64,000 bases of DNA from Gyromitra esculenta (lineage: Eukaryota; Ascomycota; Pezizomycetes; Pezizales; Discinaceae), in NCBI GenBank assembly GCA_038503075.1, contig JBCAML010000012.1, forward strand, positions 868,001 to 932,000, given 5' to 3'. Below, in pieces: positions 48,635-61,849 of the stretch (position 1 is its first letter; each line of letters opens with the position of its first letter). Position numbers and translations under genes: made by a program. Under the pieces are notes generated by a model. The model saw only the letters and a list, made by a program, of their open reading frames with translations, did no database searches and was not told the origin of the DNA.

Positions 48635-49119
48635 GGAAGGTTGATCCCGGCCCGCAATTACTCATACCTATAAAACGGGCTGACTCACTCCTAGGACAGC
48701 TTCGAAATATTGAAAAGGTGTGGGGCGGGAGATGGAATTCGCGAATGGAAATTAAGGAAAATGATGGGAGGGGTTCTATGTGGGGCAGGGGTTTTGTTTG
48801 GACTTGTGGGATTTAGAGGCTTTTCCCTATCGCACTATTTTTTTTTGTGAAAAGCGTGGCTCATGGGTTATCACTCGGTGTTATATTATGCAGTTCACGA
48901 CATGGCTATCCAATAGGAAATTTGTACTTGATTATCACTTTTCAGGAGCTACGAGGGCAGAGAGATGGGAAGAATTTCTGCTCTACGAGGCTATCATACG
49001 AATAATGTGGGACCTGTAACATTTTTATATCTCTAACGCTTGTCGCGATATCTTGTGTCATCTTACGCTTTTTTCGATTAATTAAAGTATATTTTCTGAT
49101 ATAATGCTAGGGCAAAATA
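48635..49119. other. Intergenic, 0.5 kb
   Basis: No gene seen. It contains a bipartite element at 48861-48877. It is the 3' flank of Mtr3 and of the small ORF. Confidence 0.5.
48861..48877 (+). promoter_or_regulatory. Bipartite element TCAT-N6-TCACTCG
   Basis: Spacer GGGTTA. It lies between the convergent ends of the small 88-aa ORF and Mtr3. Confidence 0.45.
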
Positions 49120-50133
49120 TCAACTCATGGTTACATCTCCGCCCCCGTCTCCCTTCAGCTTTCCTTTACTCCTTGCCAACCCCAGCAGTAACCTTTCCTT
49201 CACAGCTTCATTCAGTACCAGCCTCACAGCTATGGCAGCCATTATCGCTCCATCCATAAGCAGGTCTAGTGAATCCTCCTCCTCTTCATCTAGGGTTCCA
49301 GATGTGTCAATAGATCCTTTTGCCCACAGTAATGTAACCTCATCCCTCCCGGCCATAAATCCTACCACCGCCGCACTCAGAATCTGATACCCATCTGCCG
49401 GACTCGGATCCAACACCAGCAATGGACTATCCATATCCATCGAATCGTCGCCTCTACTTCGGGGCCGTTTCACAAGAGCAGCAACACCACCTGAGACGAG
49501 ATCAAGACACTCGATCCCAGCATCAGCAATAGCGGCACTCGCACAGGTAATTGCGCCCGCCAACACGCCCATCAGCCCTACTTCCACACTCTCGTCGTCA
49601 TCACCGTCTAGGCCACCTTCACAGTCTAAAATCGTAATAAAGATATCGATTCCGCTCTTGGGGTATGCTGCTGTCTTGATGCTCTTGACGAGTGCGTTTT
49701 GGAGCTGGATGGATAAGTCTCGTTCGACGGCGTCGCGGACGTAGCCACGGCGTTTATGCGGGGTAGAGAAAGGAGCGAATTTAAGTTCGGCGGTGAGGCG
49801 CGCATGAGGAGAGAAAGATGCTGATGGAGGAAGTGGGCGAGGGCCATAGACTGAGGCAGTGAGTTTGAGGGTGGAGGCGTTGGGGTGAGGAGCAGGGGAG
49901 GGAAGCTCAAGGAACGCAGATCCAGTTGCAGGGGGGGTGAGGGAGGTTTTTAGAACTATAATCTATTAACTGGGTTTGATCAATCCTGGTACGTGCAGAT
50001 ATTGGGAAAACATACATATTTTTCGGAGGGTATCTGGAGCTCTAGTTGGTGAGAGTTTGGTTATTACAGAACCGGCAAAGACGGGAGGAGTGGTGCCCTC
50101 AGAAGGGCCATTGATGCGACGACGGTCTGCCAT
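49120..50133 (-). CDS. mtr3: Exosome complex subunit Mtr3 (RNase PH-like)
   Basis: Two exons, 50016-50133 and 49120-49955, join in frame to 317 aa. The start MADRRRINGPSEGTTPP is the conserved fungal Mtr3 N-terminus. The junction rebuilds LRKIFLKTSLTPPATGSAFLEL. The fold follows RNase PH: SVYGPRPLPP, AELKFAPFS, the RDLSIQLQNALVKSI helix, DIFITILDCEGG, and a C-terminal helix (MAAIAVRLVLNEAV). In this family the phosphorolytic residues are lost. Mtr3 pairs with Rrp42 in the six-subunit ring that channels RNA to Rrp44 and Rrp6 in nucleus and cytosol. An acidic insertion (DEEEEDS) precedes the last helices. Confidence 0.88.
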
Positions 50134-51640
50134 GCTTGTTGGATTGACAAGCAAATGTATGGATTATCGCGACGTTGAGATGCAGGTTGTGGTTACTGGA
50201 CTGAATCTGCGGTTGTTGCGCTAGCTTCAATGAGGCTCAAGTAGAAAGCGTCGCCAAGAACTGACATCAGCGAAACTTTTGGCGGGGTAGGGTTGAGCCC
50301 CAATGGTCCCTGTAACATAAATTTCTGATTCCAACCGCAAACTCTTCAACTCCTCACCACCATCATAAACAGCGGCAATAACAACGACCGAGCCAATCGG
50401 ATACAGGAATTATGGCTGGGCTAGGTAATTACTCCTTCTGTTCCTTTTGCGCTCATCTCCCACAGCACAATTCCCTTTCCTCCATTGTCGATATGAGGAA
50501 ATCTCATCACTTTTGTTTCGGTGACCTCTGTGATCCATTTAACAAACATGCACTACCATCTGATCTTCGACTCTTCTCTTTACTCCATTATCCAAACCCT
50601 TTCCCTTATCCTACCTATATCGCTTTGCTAACATCAATTTCCTGTTTTAAAGACAGATTACCAACTGCGGCGATATCAATACGGACTTTATCATAAACTG
50701 TGAGTTAAACAATTTTCGTTCCATCCCTTTCTGCCTATTCTAGCCCCAGCGACGTTTTCGTGATGAAACAAAAAATTTCAGTTCTGCTTCGGATATACCG
50801 ATGACGATAACCCTACCAATCTTACCATTTTTTCTGATCCACGTCACCTCCCTTTAACCTCTTTATTCGCGACTTAATCTTATATTAAGCATTGGCGCTA
50901 ACGTCCTTAAAGAACTAGATATCTACATACAGGCTTCAATACACCCGAATTAATACTTATAATTGGTAGAATACCCATTTCTTATCGCTCTGCATCACAG
51001 TATCTACCCCCTTCCATGATGACAATAGTCTATCCATTCAACGAGTCCCCCCACTCGCCCTTCCTCCCTAGCCCCCAGCCTTCCCCGCCCCACCGTCTCC
51101 GTTTCTTCGTCCCTTGCTTGACTCACCCCTACCGTAACCTTGCCGCGTAGTGTTCTGCTACGTGCCTGGAAGGGCCAGGGAGTGTAGGAGGACAGCTTGG
51201 CGCAGGGAGTTTCTAGAGTAAGGTGTAAGGCGGGGGTTATATGGTTGGTGTTTGGTGTTTTACGGGTAATCGGGCTTTTACGTCGCTATGCAAGCTGAGG
51301 GTCTCGCCGTTTTGGAGGGATCCGAGGTGAGGGTAGAGGCGGGGTGGGGGGGGGAGTAAATTCGGCTTTACTGAGACATAGTTTTTCTGTTTTTGTGTTG
51401 TGCGATGGAGACGGGCTGGCGGTGAATATGCTGGCTAACATACCAAAAACTAGATTTTAGTGAAATTAAAGAATAATCATCGAGATTATCTGCTAAAGTG
51501 TAGCTAAAAAAATAAAAATAAAAAATTATATCATTGACTCTTTGTGTGACCCGCATCTATTATCGTGCTCTGTAAAAGAGAAACCTTGTGATCCACGATA
51601 TCCCATTATCTCCACTAACCCCTCCTCCTGACCTACGTTT
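50134..51640. other. Intergenic, 1.5 kb, no gene seen
   Basis: Upstream region of Mtr3 and 3' flank of the 180-aa gene. Only short unsupported frames. T/C-rich on the + strand between 50450 and 51100. Confidence 0.5.
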
Positions 51641-52267
51641 TCATGCACCCGCACCAACAGCCCTTCTCAAACCTTCCTTAAACTCCTTTAATGCCTCTTC
51701 CTCCTCTTTCTGCATCTCCTTCTCAAACCCCTCCACCCGTTCCCTCGCACTAGCTTTGACTTGTGCCCACTGTTCTCTAGATCCGCCTTGCTGTCTTAGT
51801 ATGTGTACTTAGCATACCTCTATTATGAGAATATATATCTGTATGACATGACACTCAGAGTTGGGGCTCCATACATTCTGTAGATGACACCTCAACTTCG
51901 CTTTTCTAATATCCGCCAACATCGTATCCTTCCCTCTCTCTCCACGCTCACTCGTAACCTCTCCCCCCCGTCTACTCCAATCACGTGAAATTTTATCAAC
52001 CTCAACACCCACCTCCCTCAGCCTCCCGGCTATGGTGAAGAGGGTCTCATCTTCAAGTAGTGGGTCGTGGTGCTCAACGAAGGAGTCGAGGAGAGGCTGC
52101 GTGAATGATGTTGGGGGTGGTAAGAGGGTTGGGCGTAGGAGGGTGCTGTAGAGTGAGGCTAGGACGGGGGCGGTAGGTGGTGGGGGCGTGTGTGATGCGA
52201 GTGGGGTGGAGGGGCGCGGCGGGGGGGTTGAGGAACGTGTAGATTGCGAGAGGGGGAAAGGAAACAT
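51641..52267 (-). CDS. Hypothetical protein, 180 aa
   Basis: Two exons, 51875-52267 and 51641-51790, with an 84-nt intron (GTATGG..AAGACAG), give 180 aa. The N-terminal 40 residues are Ser/Thr/Pro-rich. The middle has a compact helical motif, FVEHHDPLLEDETLFTIAGRL, then EVDKISRDW. The second exon is a charged helix (RVEGFEKEMQKEEEEALKEF) suggesting a coiled coil. Family not recognised. The splice site is supported by the frame continuing into a clean helical tail, but the family is not known to confirm it. Confidence 0.55.
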
Positions 52268-52696
52268 TTTAAGGTTGCGAAGTAAGTTGTGGGTTTAAGA
52301 TAGAGGTGATGGGAGTTGGGATGGGGGATGGGGGTTAGGCTTTGATATCGCGGAAGGTTGGGGGAGAATATAGGTAGATGTAGATAGGTAGATACATGTA
52401 GCTATCGCTACCATGAATATATTTTACCTTAGGATATAATAGAGAATGTCGGATGCCCGTTTGCCGTGAGTGTTGTTTTGCAGTACAAATAAACTTGGTA
52501 TTTTTTTGCAATAAAAGCCAAGTATGAAAAACCATTTGTTATTTTCCCCCTCTTGTACGTCCCTTCGTATGCTATGCTTCAATATATGACAAGACAAAAA
52601 TAGGGAACCATCCCATCTATCTCCAAAAGAGGGAGAGAAAAGCTAACAAAATAAAAAGCCAACAAAAGAACCAATATAAACCACTGTTCACCTAAT
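52268..52696. other. Intergenic, 0.4 kb
   Basis: Upstream region of the 180-aa gene and 3' end of eIF3b. A TACATGTA lies at 52393-52400. No gene seen. Confidence 0.5.
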
Positions 52697-55176
52697 CTAC
52701 GCAATCTCCTCCTCATGCTCACTAACAACCTCCTCTACAATCTCCTCAACAACTGTATCCTCCGCCTCATCCTCCTTCTTCTCCGCTGCCGGGTCCTCCG
52801 GTAGCCCCAGTTCCAATCTTTGCAGCCGCAGATCCTTCTCAACCCGCTCTCTCCATGCACGCCATTCGTCGAGTTGCCGTTTCCGAGCTTCGACGACTTC
52901 GCGGTTGGCGGTCTCGGCTTCAAATGTGTCCTCCTCGTCGAATTGGCGTGAATATTCACGCAAGTTCTTGCGGATTGTCTTCTGCTCTTCTTTTGGTAGC
53001 ATGGTTGGAGGGCGGGGCCGCCAGATGAGCTGCTTAAGACGGTCGATGTGTTCTTCGCGTAGAAGAGTTCCTTTAAAATCCCAAAGGTGGTAGCCATTCT
53101 CCATCTTTAGGGTGTGTTAGTAGATGTATGGAGTAAGTAGGAGAAGGAAACGTACAGCTTGTCTCCACACGCTCACGGAGGTAGCAACGTATCGTCCCGT
53201 TGGATCCCATTCAACGTCTGTAACACCGTAATGCTCGCCAGTCCCAATTAACATTAGATTTGCAGCCAGGTCCTTGTTCTTTGCCGCCTTCTCTAGCTTC
53301 TGCTTCTCGCCCTCAAAGTCAAAATCCCAGAACTCGAGGTCGAAGCTTTGCTGCGAGTGGACGGTTGCAATCAGGACGAAGCGTCCCTTTGGAGACCAGT
53401 AGATTGCGTTGCTGTTCTTCTTTTCAACTGTCTTGATGAGGGTGAACTCGCCAGGCCCGTTCTTGAGCTTCTCGGGTGCGTAAAAATGAACTGAGGTCTT
53501 GGGTGCCACAGCAGCGCCCTGAATGGCCTCGTCGGTCGTAATGAAAACGAAGCGGTCACCCTTGGGTTCCCAGGCGAAGTTGACTACTACCTGCTCCAAA
53601 ACGACGATCTCGACCGGAATATTCTTCTCTTTGATACGGAAGAACTCAAGGGATGTGTAGGTGCTCTTTTTGGTCTTGGTATGGCGATCGACCTTGACAC
53701 AGAGGTATTTCCCTTCGGATTGCCAGTGCAGCTTGCAGTCGGAGACATTGACCAAATTGCGGTTTCGTACAATTGTCTGCGATGGGATGTTCATGAGCGT
53801 GACACGAGCTGTCTGGTTATTCATTTCCGGAGTCCAGTAGGTGAGCAGTTGCTCCGGCTTTGATTTCCCCTTCTCCTCTGGGACGGACGGAGACCACTCG
53901 AAGTCAACGACACCCTCGATCTTGATAGGCTTCTTCCCGAGGAGCATCATGGAAGGCGTTTCATACACTTGAATGCTATACCCTGACACCACCCGTGCGA
54001 CGTACTTATCATCCGGAGACCATTTGAGCACCGGCCAATTGATCTTCTTCCTTCCGAGGGCTTTAGGGCCCTCATTTGCCTCATCAGCAGCCTCGAGTGA
54101 GGCAAACGAACGCAAAAGGTTCCCGGTCTTGATATCCCAGATAATGAAATTCTTTCCATCTTCATCAGCTGTGAGGGGGAAGCCTGATGGTGGGTTCTCC
54201 GGGATTGCAATAGGCCGGCTCGACCAGGTCACGATATAATTCTCATTGGGCGAGAAATCAACAAGGTTGACAAAGGGATGAGCAAAACGCATAACACGTT
54301 TCCAAGAAGCGCCACCCCATAGCTGTACACCTTGCGCATGAACGGATGTCAAAAAGGTGCCCTGTGGAGACCATTGTACGAAAGATTCTGTCCAGTGAGT
54401 TCGGTCGACTACCGATTCTGGCGTATCCTTCTTTCTATTCCAGAAAACGCCAACACTCTCGCCGCGGTACATGGCAAATTGATCACGTGCATTAGGCTCG
54501 CTGAGCCAGCTGCGGAAGTGTTCCTGCTCGACAAATGGTTCGACAGTTGGCTCTACGTATTGCTCCTTGATACGTCCCTCACGGCCGAAGTGTTCGATAT
54601 CGACAAGCTTGTTAATGGCAATCGTATGCCTCTTATCAAGCGCCAGTCCGTTCAACCGCTTGCAAGCTGCAACAGCTTGCTCGGGCGTCTCATACTCCAC
54701 GAAAGCGTACCTGGTAAGTCGTCCTCAGAACATTGGGTTCTCTGGCATGACAAAAAAAACCACTGGTACGACAGGGAAAAAACCAAACGAAAAGCAACAG
54801 AAAAAAATAATCCAAAGAACTGGCAATGTCGCATGCATGTAGGCGCACTTACCCTTCCGTCTTTTTTGTGTCGGGGTTCAAAGGCATCGTGACCGAGTCG
54901 GCCTTGATCTTCCCGACCTCGGATAGCTTCTTGCTCAAGAACTTGATCAATTTCGGCCTGCTGTCTTCTGGAACGATCGGGCAGCCATCGACAACGATAA
55001 AGGCATCAAGGCCCTCGTCAAGCCGTACTTCATATTGTTCACGGAGATCTATACCCAACTAACTTGTTAGAAATGCCACACTACTAGGAAAAACGAAGAA
55101 AGAGGTCTTGAAACCAGTTTCACTCACCGGAGAAATCAATATCCTCATCTTCGTCGTAAGCACTATGAGGCGCCAT
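52697..55176 (-). CDS. prt1: Translation initiation factor 3 subunit b (Prt1)
   Basis: Four exons, 55128-55176, 54853-55048, 53156-54710 and 52697-53104, join in frame to 735 aa. After an acidic start ([17 protein letters not shown]) comes an RRM (about residues 38-120; AFIVVDGCP and [14 protein letters not shown], the latter rebuilt across a junction), which binds eIF3a and eIF3j. A WD40-like beta-propeller follows ([49 protein letters not shown]). The C-terminal helix ([26 protein letters not shown]) and an acidic tail bind eIF3i and eIF3g. eIF3b is a scaffold of eIF3 on the 40S subunit. It is divergent from Pus1, with 239 bp between start codons. The start is supported by the conserved [12 protein letters not shown] block. 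Confidence 0.95.
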
Positions 55177-55415
55177 GCTGTGCAGGTGAAGCTGTGAGGG
55201 CTTGGAATTCGAATATGCGAGTTCAGGTGGGGTTGCGATGAGGGGCGAGGTTGGCATCGTATGAAATCAATTCTTTTTTGTGTGTGTGTATCACGTCGGA
55301 GGCTTGGCGTAAGAGCCCCACCGTCACTTTTCTTATCGCATTTTCTATTTTTTCCTACGCACGCGTCTTCACCAGCTGGATCCTCTTCTTCTTCTTTTCC
55401 CTTTTGCTCTTTCCA
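55177..55415. promoter_or_regulatory. Divergent promoter, eIF3b / Pus1
   Basis: 239 bp between the two start codons. The + strand is T/C-rich toward Pus1. An in-frame upstream ATG at 55251 would add 55 hydrophobic residues to Pus1 and is considered leader. No clear TATA box. Confidence 0.5.
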
Positions 55416-57488
55416 ATGGCAGATATCAATGGCTCCTCGAACGTATCTGTGGCAGCTGGCGCGCCAGTGGCTCAGACCGAGCCCAAAAGCGACAATACGA
55501 ATGCCAATGATTCGCGGGACACCCCCAAGGAAGGTGGAGGGCGTGGGAGAGGGCGCAGGAGTAGGGGGAGGGGCGGCAGGCAGAATGATGGACGTGGCTC
55601 GAAACGTAAGAACTCAGATCATGGACGCGCCGCTTATACGTATGTTGCTGTTCGTTTCCTAATTCACTTGTGGTGGGGTTTGTTGGGAATGACTGTGCTA
55701 ATATTGAAATGCGAATATAGTCGTAACCGCTGGGACGAGGACAACAGGATGAAGAGGCCGAGATCTGATGAAGAGGGGGGAGCAACTCCGCAGAAAGATG
55801 GAGGGAGTGAGGAGGGAGTGGACGTTAAGAGTACAGAGAAGGAAGAGAGGAAGCCGAAACGCAAGGTCGCCGTGCTTATTGGATACTGTGGAACGGGTTA
55901 CAGGGGAATGCAATTGAACCCTCCTCACAAGAGTATCGAGGGAGACATATTTGAAGCTCTTGTCAAAGCCGGCGCAATCTCTCGTGCCAACTCCAACGAT
56001 CCGAAGAAGGTATAGTCCTCCATAAATGTGAAACTACCGGTCTTAACTAACTCTCTTTCCCCAGTCCTCCCTCGTACGCTGTGCTCGTACCGATAAAGGT
56101 GTACATGCCGCCGGCAACGTTATTTCTCTTAAACTCATAATCGAGGACCCTAATATCGTCACTAAGATCAACTCGTATCTCCCTGAGCAAATCCGGATCT
56201 GGGGCATCGTGCGAACTCTTGGTTCCTTCAGTTGTTATCAGCAATGCGACAGTAGGCGCTACGAGTACCTTGTGCCCTCACACTGCTTTCTACCGCCTCA
56301 TCCAAAGACCTACCTTGCGAAACTTTGTCGTGAGACTGCCGCAAAAGAGGGTGATCTTGAGGGATTCAACGCCAGACAGAAGGAGGTTGAAGGTTGGTGG
56401 GATGAGGTGGATCGAAAGGCGGCAGAAATATTCAAGGACGAAGAAGAGGCGTATCAGAGGGCGCTGGAGGTGGAGAGTAGTGATGAGGATGAAGATGAGC
56501 AGTTGGATAAAGACGGGAAAGTACGAAGTCTAAGTCCGGAGAAGGAGGATCAGGAAATGGCGGAGGCAATTCCTACAGATGGAAATTCTCTTTCAATAGA
56601 GGCACGGATTCAGGCCTTGCGTTGGAAAATCCGGCAATTTCACAGGCAGGAGAAACGTGCTTATAGGATATCTCCAGAGCGACTAGCCCGTGTTAGGGAG
56701 GCATTTGGGATGTATAAGGGCACGACGAATTTCCATAACTACACTGTGCAGAAAGACTTTCGCGATCCTAGTGCTAAGCGTTTCATCAAATCTTTTGAGG
56801 TAATATCCTCTTACCCATTCCTCCAATCTAATAAACTAACCTTCACAGGTTCTTGATCCAATAATCATCAACAACACCGAATGGCTCTCGTTGCGAGTCC
56901 ACGGACAATCCTTCATGATGCACCAGATCCGCAAGATGGTCGGCATGGCAATGATGACGGTACGCACCGGATGTCCGCTCACACGCATCCCGGAGACGTT
57001 CGGCCCTCGTAAAACATCAATCCCAAAAGCACCATCGCTAGGATTATTGCTGGAATCGCCGGTGTTCGAAAGCTATAATAATATGGCAACGAGCCAGCAT
57101 TCCAGAGAGCCTCTCGATTTCACGGTATACAAAGCAGAAATAGATGCATTCCGAGAAAAGATGATCTACTCGAAATTATTCGCGGAGGAGGAGAAGAGCA
57201 ATGTGTATAGCATTCCCTATCCCAGGTCTTGACGTTCAGAATTGGGGATGGATAGCTAACTAAGTTTGGCTTAGATACCCGGGTTTCGTCCACTTCCTCG
57301 ACTCTTTCCGTAGCCCATTGTACTCATACCTCACATCTGCGGGGTTGAGAGCACTAGACGATCATAAAGAGGAGTTGGAAGCGCAACGTACAGTTAGTAA
57401 GACGAGTCAAGGCAGGCGTAAGAAGGTCATGCAACAGGGGCTGGACTCGGAAGATGAAGATGTAGGATCGGATCGTGAGGGTGGTTAG
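55416..57488 (+). CDS. pus1: tRNA pseudouridine synthase Pus1
   Basis: Five exons, 55416-55639, 55721-56009, 56065-56799, 56849-57225 and 57275-57488, join in frame to 612 aa. The first 140 residues are Gly/Arg/Ser- and Lys-rich ([15 protein letters not shown]), likely nuclear targeting and RNA contact. The TruA-type core follows: [19 protein letters not shown], then [20 protein letters not shown] with catalytic Asp181, then [17 protein letters not shown] and [16 protein letters not shown] long acidic insert (about residues 265-340) sits between core motifs, and the tail is acidic. Pus1 makes pseudouridine at several tRNA positions and in U2 snRNA and some mRNAs. The intron 4 donor (AG/GTCTTG) is weak, but the join [10 protein letters not shown] restores the frame. 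An upstream ATG at 55251 is disfavoured. Confidence 0.93.
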
Positions 57489-57895
57489 ATACAAGTAATT
57501 ACATAATAGTAATGCGGCTTGGGATAGACATTGTATATACAAAAGCGGATTCTCTTCTTTCTTGTAGATAAATATCTAAATTCTGGGGTTTTGGAATTTT
57601 TGTCGGTCAGAGTAAGCAGAATCTCAGACTTCTCTAAAACTCAGACTGGGGAATTTTACAAACAGGTTATTATTGCATGTTTTCTAGTTGTGCTCCAAAA
57701 GCCCCTCTCATAGGTAGATGTCAATGGTCGATATTGCCTGTTGTTGTCGCCGCCAAGCTCCGTCACGTGCAGCGACAGCAGGCTCTCGCGTCTCTCCAAC
57801 AACCAGAAATTCCTCGCACCAGTTGTTTGCATCTGAAAATACCACGACCCTCCCCCTTCGCGCTTCCACCCTCCCCCGAACCGCCACGAACCGCC
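57489..57895. other. Spacer between Pus1 and Nic96
   Basis: 3' flank of Pus1 and leader of Nic96; both genes run in the same direction. The upstream frame is open in phase with Nic96 from 57677, but the good context CCGCCATGGC at 57896 fits the family start. Confidence 0.5.
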
Positions 57896-60800
57896 ATGGC
57901 TGCTACGGACCCCCCCTCACACGTCTCTACGCTGTTCAGCTCCCTCCTGGAACAATCGCGAAAACTTCGCCAGGAAACCGATAACGATGGACTAGAGACC
58001 GTCCAGCTCGGCCTGAACGAGCTCGAGAGAAGGGCAAAAGACTTGAAAAAGACGAAAGAGGGCCCACAGACAGATGCGAGAGCGTAAGCTATCCTTCGGT
58101 ACGAAACATGGAAACTATGTGGAGCTAACAAGGTTGGGTGAATAGGCATTATTTGCTCGCGGCGGGGGGGATCAATACAGATGAAGCCCTGCGCGACCTA
58201 GACAGCATAGATTTCCAAACAGCGTATGAGCCTTCTACCGTACGAGTGGATACCGATATCGATGTGTGTACCTCCCAAACCACTCCTCTCAAAGATGTCA
58301 CGTTACTGATTAGCCTTCTAAACAGACCTACCTCCGCAACCGCAAAGAACAAAATGTAATGTCCTCAATCGAAGACGGCATGCGCCGTACCTCCCGCGAC
58401 TTTGACACCTTTGTTGCCAAAAATGTTACCATGGAATGGGAGGCCCAGAAGCAGCGAATCTTCGAGCATTTTGGGCTCGCCCCACGCGGCGCTGTCCCTG
58501 CTCCCGGTGCTGCACAGTCTGACGTCGGCAACAGTACTTTCGGTGGTGGCCTCAGTGCGTTTGGAGTGAGCTCTTTTGGTCGCTCGAAGCTGGGTGCGTC
58601 ATTTGGGCCTGGCGCGGTAGGCAGAGGGAGTGTATGGGCAAAGAGCGCGATGGGAGGTAGTGTGTTTGGAAAGCCGGCCGCCATTGCAGCGGGTGCGCCG
58701 ACTGGGAAGCTTTTTGGCGATGTTGATCCCACGAGGCAAATGGAGTTGAGCAGACAGGTGCAAGCCAGGCAGCTGCAGTTTGCGGAGGCTATAAAGAGGA
58801 TGAATGAGGTTAGGTTGGGGACGGGGACTGCTGATGGTAGCGCGTTCCCAGTTATGAAAGTGTTTGGCGACATTACAGGGGCTAGTGGAAATGATATGGT
58901 GGGTCTCCATACATTGTGAGGAGATGGTGGTTGAATGCTAACAATTGGTAGTTAACGTTACAACTTCAAGATTCTTGGAAATTATTGGCAAGCATAACTC
59001 TAGAGTCTGAGGTCCGTGATGGAAACCCATTTGGTGGACCGAGGGAGAGACAATTTGCGAAGGACTACATCCTGCAGGCATCTAGTGAAAGTACAGAAGC
59101 CGCCAAGGTCCGGAAGGGCGTGCAAAAAGGTGCGAGGAGGTTCTTGGAAAAACAGTACGTTTATTTTCAAATTGCTATTTTATTTATTCAATTATTCATA
59201 CTAAATACCTTCCAGATTTCTTGAAACTGTCGAGCGCACCATTTCTGATAATCCCCAGGTTGCCAAAGTCGGCGGCATTCCCTCCATCTTTCATAAATTC
59301 CGCGGTTATATTAATGTCAAGCTTGTCGCCAACAAGGACATCCCTGAATGGTCCATCAAGAACTTTGACTTCGTCTCCGACGTCCCTTGCTGGGCGCTGA
59401 TATTCTATCTGCTCCGTGCTGGTTTCCTTGAAGAGGCCGACGAGTTCGTGAGACAAAACCAACAGTCCTTCCAGAAACTCGATCGGTCGTTCCCGACATA
59501 TCTCCATGCGTATTGCTCTGCTGGTGATGAACGCAGACTCCCGAGGAACTTGTTGGACAGAATTCAGGGCGAGTATAACAACCGTGTACGGCACTCAGAG
59601 GACACCAAGGATATCTTTAAGCCTGCCGTGTACAAGATCATTGGCCGCTGTGATCTTTCAAAGCGCTCAGTACCCAATGTGATGCCAACCGCAGAAGACT
59701 GGATGTGGCTACAGCTAGTCCTTGCCCGGGAGATCGACCGAGCAACAGAACCTGCCCACGAAGTATTCACGCTACAAGACCTCCAGAAAGGAGTACTCCA
59801 ATTCGGCGCCAAACACTTCAGCCAGCGCGGCAGCAACGTCGGACTCTATTTCCAAATGCTGATGATGTCCGGCCTCTTCGAAGACGCCGTCAGCTATCTT
59901 TACTCCTTCCAATTCGTCGACGGCGTCCACTTTGCTATCGCACTGACCTACTACGGTCTCCTACGCCCGACCGAAATACCCCTGATGAAGCCCGACTCAG
60001 ACCTCCTAACCCTCGGCCCTAAGGGCGAAAAACAAATTAACTTCCCGCACCTAATCGCTTCATACACTAACGACTTCCGCACGCCAAATGCTGAAGAAGC
60101 AGTCGACTATCTCGCGCTCATATGTCTCAATGGCGATCTCCCCCCTCCATCAGGCCCCGCCCACCTCTCTATCTGCCACGAGACCCTCCGCGACCTTGTC
60201 CTCGAAACTCGTGAATTCACAAAACTCCTTGGCGACGTCCGTGCTGATGGCACCCGCGAGAAGGGCGCAATCGAGAAACGCATGAGGCTCATTAAACTCG
60301 CTGACCAGCGCGAGTACCTACGCACCATCACAGAGCAAGCTGCGGTCCAGGCAGACGATGACGGTAGAAGCACTGACGCGGTACTACTATACCATCTAGC
60401 TGAGGACTACGACACCGTCGTTGAAATCATCAACAAGAACCTTTCGGATAGCATTGCGAGCGAAGAGACACCGACACAATATCATGATCCAATGATGGGT
60501 GCCCAGGCTGGCAGTATGAGTTTGACTAGTGTGGATGATCCCGCAAGACTGGCGAAAAATATGTTGGATATGTATGCGGCACACGCGAGCGTATTTAGCA
60601 AGATCAGTGTTAGGAACCGGGAGGCGAGTGGGGTGTTGTTGAGGATTGCGGAGGCGAAGAGGAAGTATCAGCTTAGGAAGTGGGAAAGTTGTTTACAGGT
60701 CAGTGTCCAGTTACTTTACCCTCTCTTTAGCATCGCTTAACTAATACCCACGAATAGACAATTGAGCAAGTCGACGTAATCCCACTTGACCCGCGGGTCG

Positions 60801-61081
60801 ATGTTGGTTCCGTCCGCCGTCGTGCGCAGAACTTTGGAGCTTTGCATGAGACTGTTGCTCGCAACGTCGGAATCCTACTAAAGATGGTGGTCGAGTGCTG
60901 CCACAGACTCAGCGCGGAGCTGAGGGATAGCATGTATGCGGACGCGAGCCGGAACCAGAAACTGTTGGAGCTGAAAGCAAGGACGAAGTGTGCAATGATT
61001 TATGCAGGCATGATTCAGTATAAGTTGCCAGCGCATGTTTATGAATTTATCAATAGTCGGGATGTTACGGATGGGTTTTAG
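57896..61081 (+). CDS. nic96: Nucleoporin Nic96 (Nup93 family)
   Basis: Six exons, 57896-58083, 58146-58263, 58326-58898, 58952-59154, 59216-60698 and 60758-61081, join in frame to 962 aa. The N-terminal coiled coil (STLFSSLLEQSRKLRQE; LGLNELERRAKDLKK) is the part that binds the Nsp1 channel complex. The middle includes an FG-like, Gly/Ser-rich stretch (GNSTFGGGLSAFGVSSFG). The C-terminal two thirds form the all-helical Nic96 domain (SDVPCWALIFYLLRAGFLEEA; FGAKHFSQRGSNVGLYFQMLMMSGLFEDAV; ending KLPAHVYEFINSRDV). Nic96 is a scaffold of the inner ring of the nuclear pore. All introns are 53-62 nt and restore the frame. Length is somewhat above the yeast protein because of the FG-like insert. 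Confidence 0.95.
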
Positions 61082-61431
61082 GGACGGGTTTTAGGGATGC
61101 GTTGGATGGGTAATGCGTAGATGGAGAAAACGGGCGATATTGTATTTCTAGTTCGTATATCTTGTTAGTATGAAAATGACAAAACATGGATTACTTTCTT
61201 CCCTTCTCTCTTTGTTCTTAGGGCGCGAGATCGTTGGTGGGTTTTTTACGTATACGGATCCCAATGTGGGTACAGCCACATGTAGTTGCATCGAATTGGT
61301 GGCTTAAGCTTGCACTATAAACCTGTCCAGATACATGTAAGAAGTTACCCTAGTCCACGGTTTGCTCGGAGTCAAATGACAAGTATATAAGCCTACATGT
61401 ACGTATAGTTGTGTCTGGTTGTTAGGCATAT

Positions 61432-61448
61432 TCACAGTCAATCACTCG
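61432..61448 (+). promoter_or_regulatory. Bipartite element TCAC-N6-TCACTCG
   Basis: Perfect copy with spacer AGTCAA, 30 bp after a TACATGTA palindrome. Confidence 0.5.
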
Positions 61449-61832
61449 ACTTATAGTATTAGCTCCCGTAAAGCATACCCTTCCTAGATATGCAGTCCTC
61501 AGAGACAGATACCTGACACGAAATGCGCAAGGAGAAAAGGGGAATGGAGTAGCCATAGGAGGGGAACAGGATAGCGATAACAGAGTGTGAACGTGTTTTA
61601 GCCTTCAGCCAGCAAGTCTCAAATGTACGCAGATTTCGTAACTTACAGCACCAAGAGATAGCATCTAAGTCCTAGTTAACCTCGAAGGACTTTTTCCGAA
61701 TACAGATATGTGTATTCATTGAAACACCATTTGGTAGATAACCAGCACCTGGGGTTCTAGCAAATTATGCTTGAGAGCGAAAGGTTATGAATACAGCATG
61801 GTAAATCTAGGTAACATGTTATTTTGCCAACT

Positions 61833-61849
61833 TCACGGAAAATCACTCG
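61833..61849 (+). promoter_or_regulatory. Bipartite element TCAC-N6-TCACTCG
   Basis: Perfect copy with spacer GGAAAA. Confidence 0.5.

Noticed and set aside
55251..55415. N-terminal extension of Pus1 from ATG 55251
   Set aside because: It would add 55 hydrophobic residues not expected for a nuclear tRNA-modifying enzyme; the ATG at 55416 precedes a normal Pus1 N-terminus.
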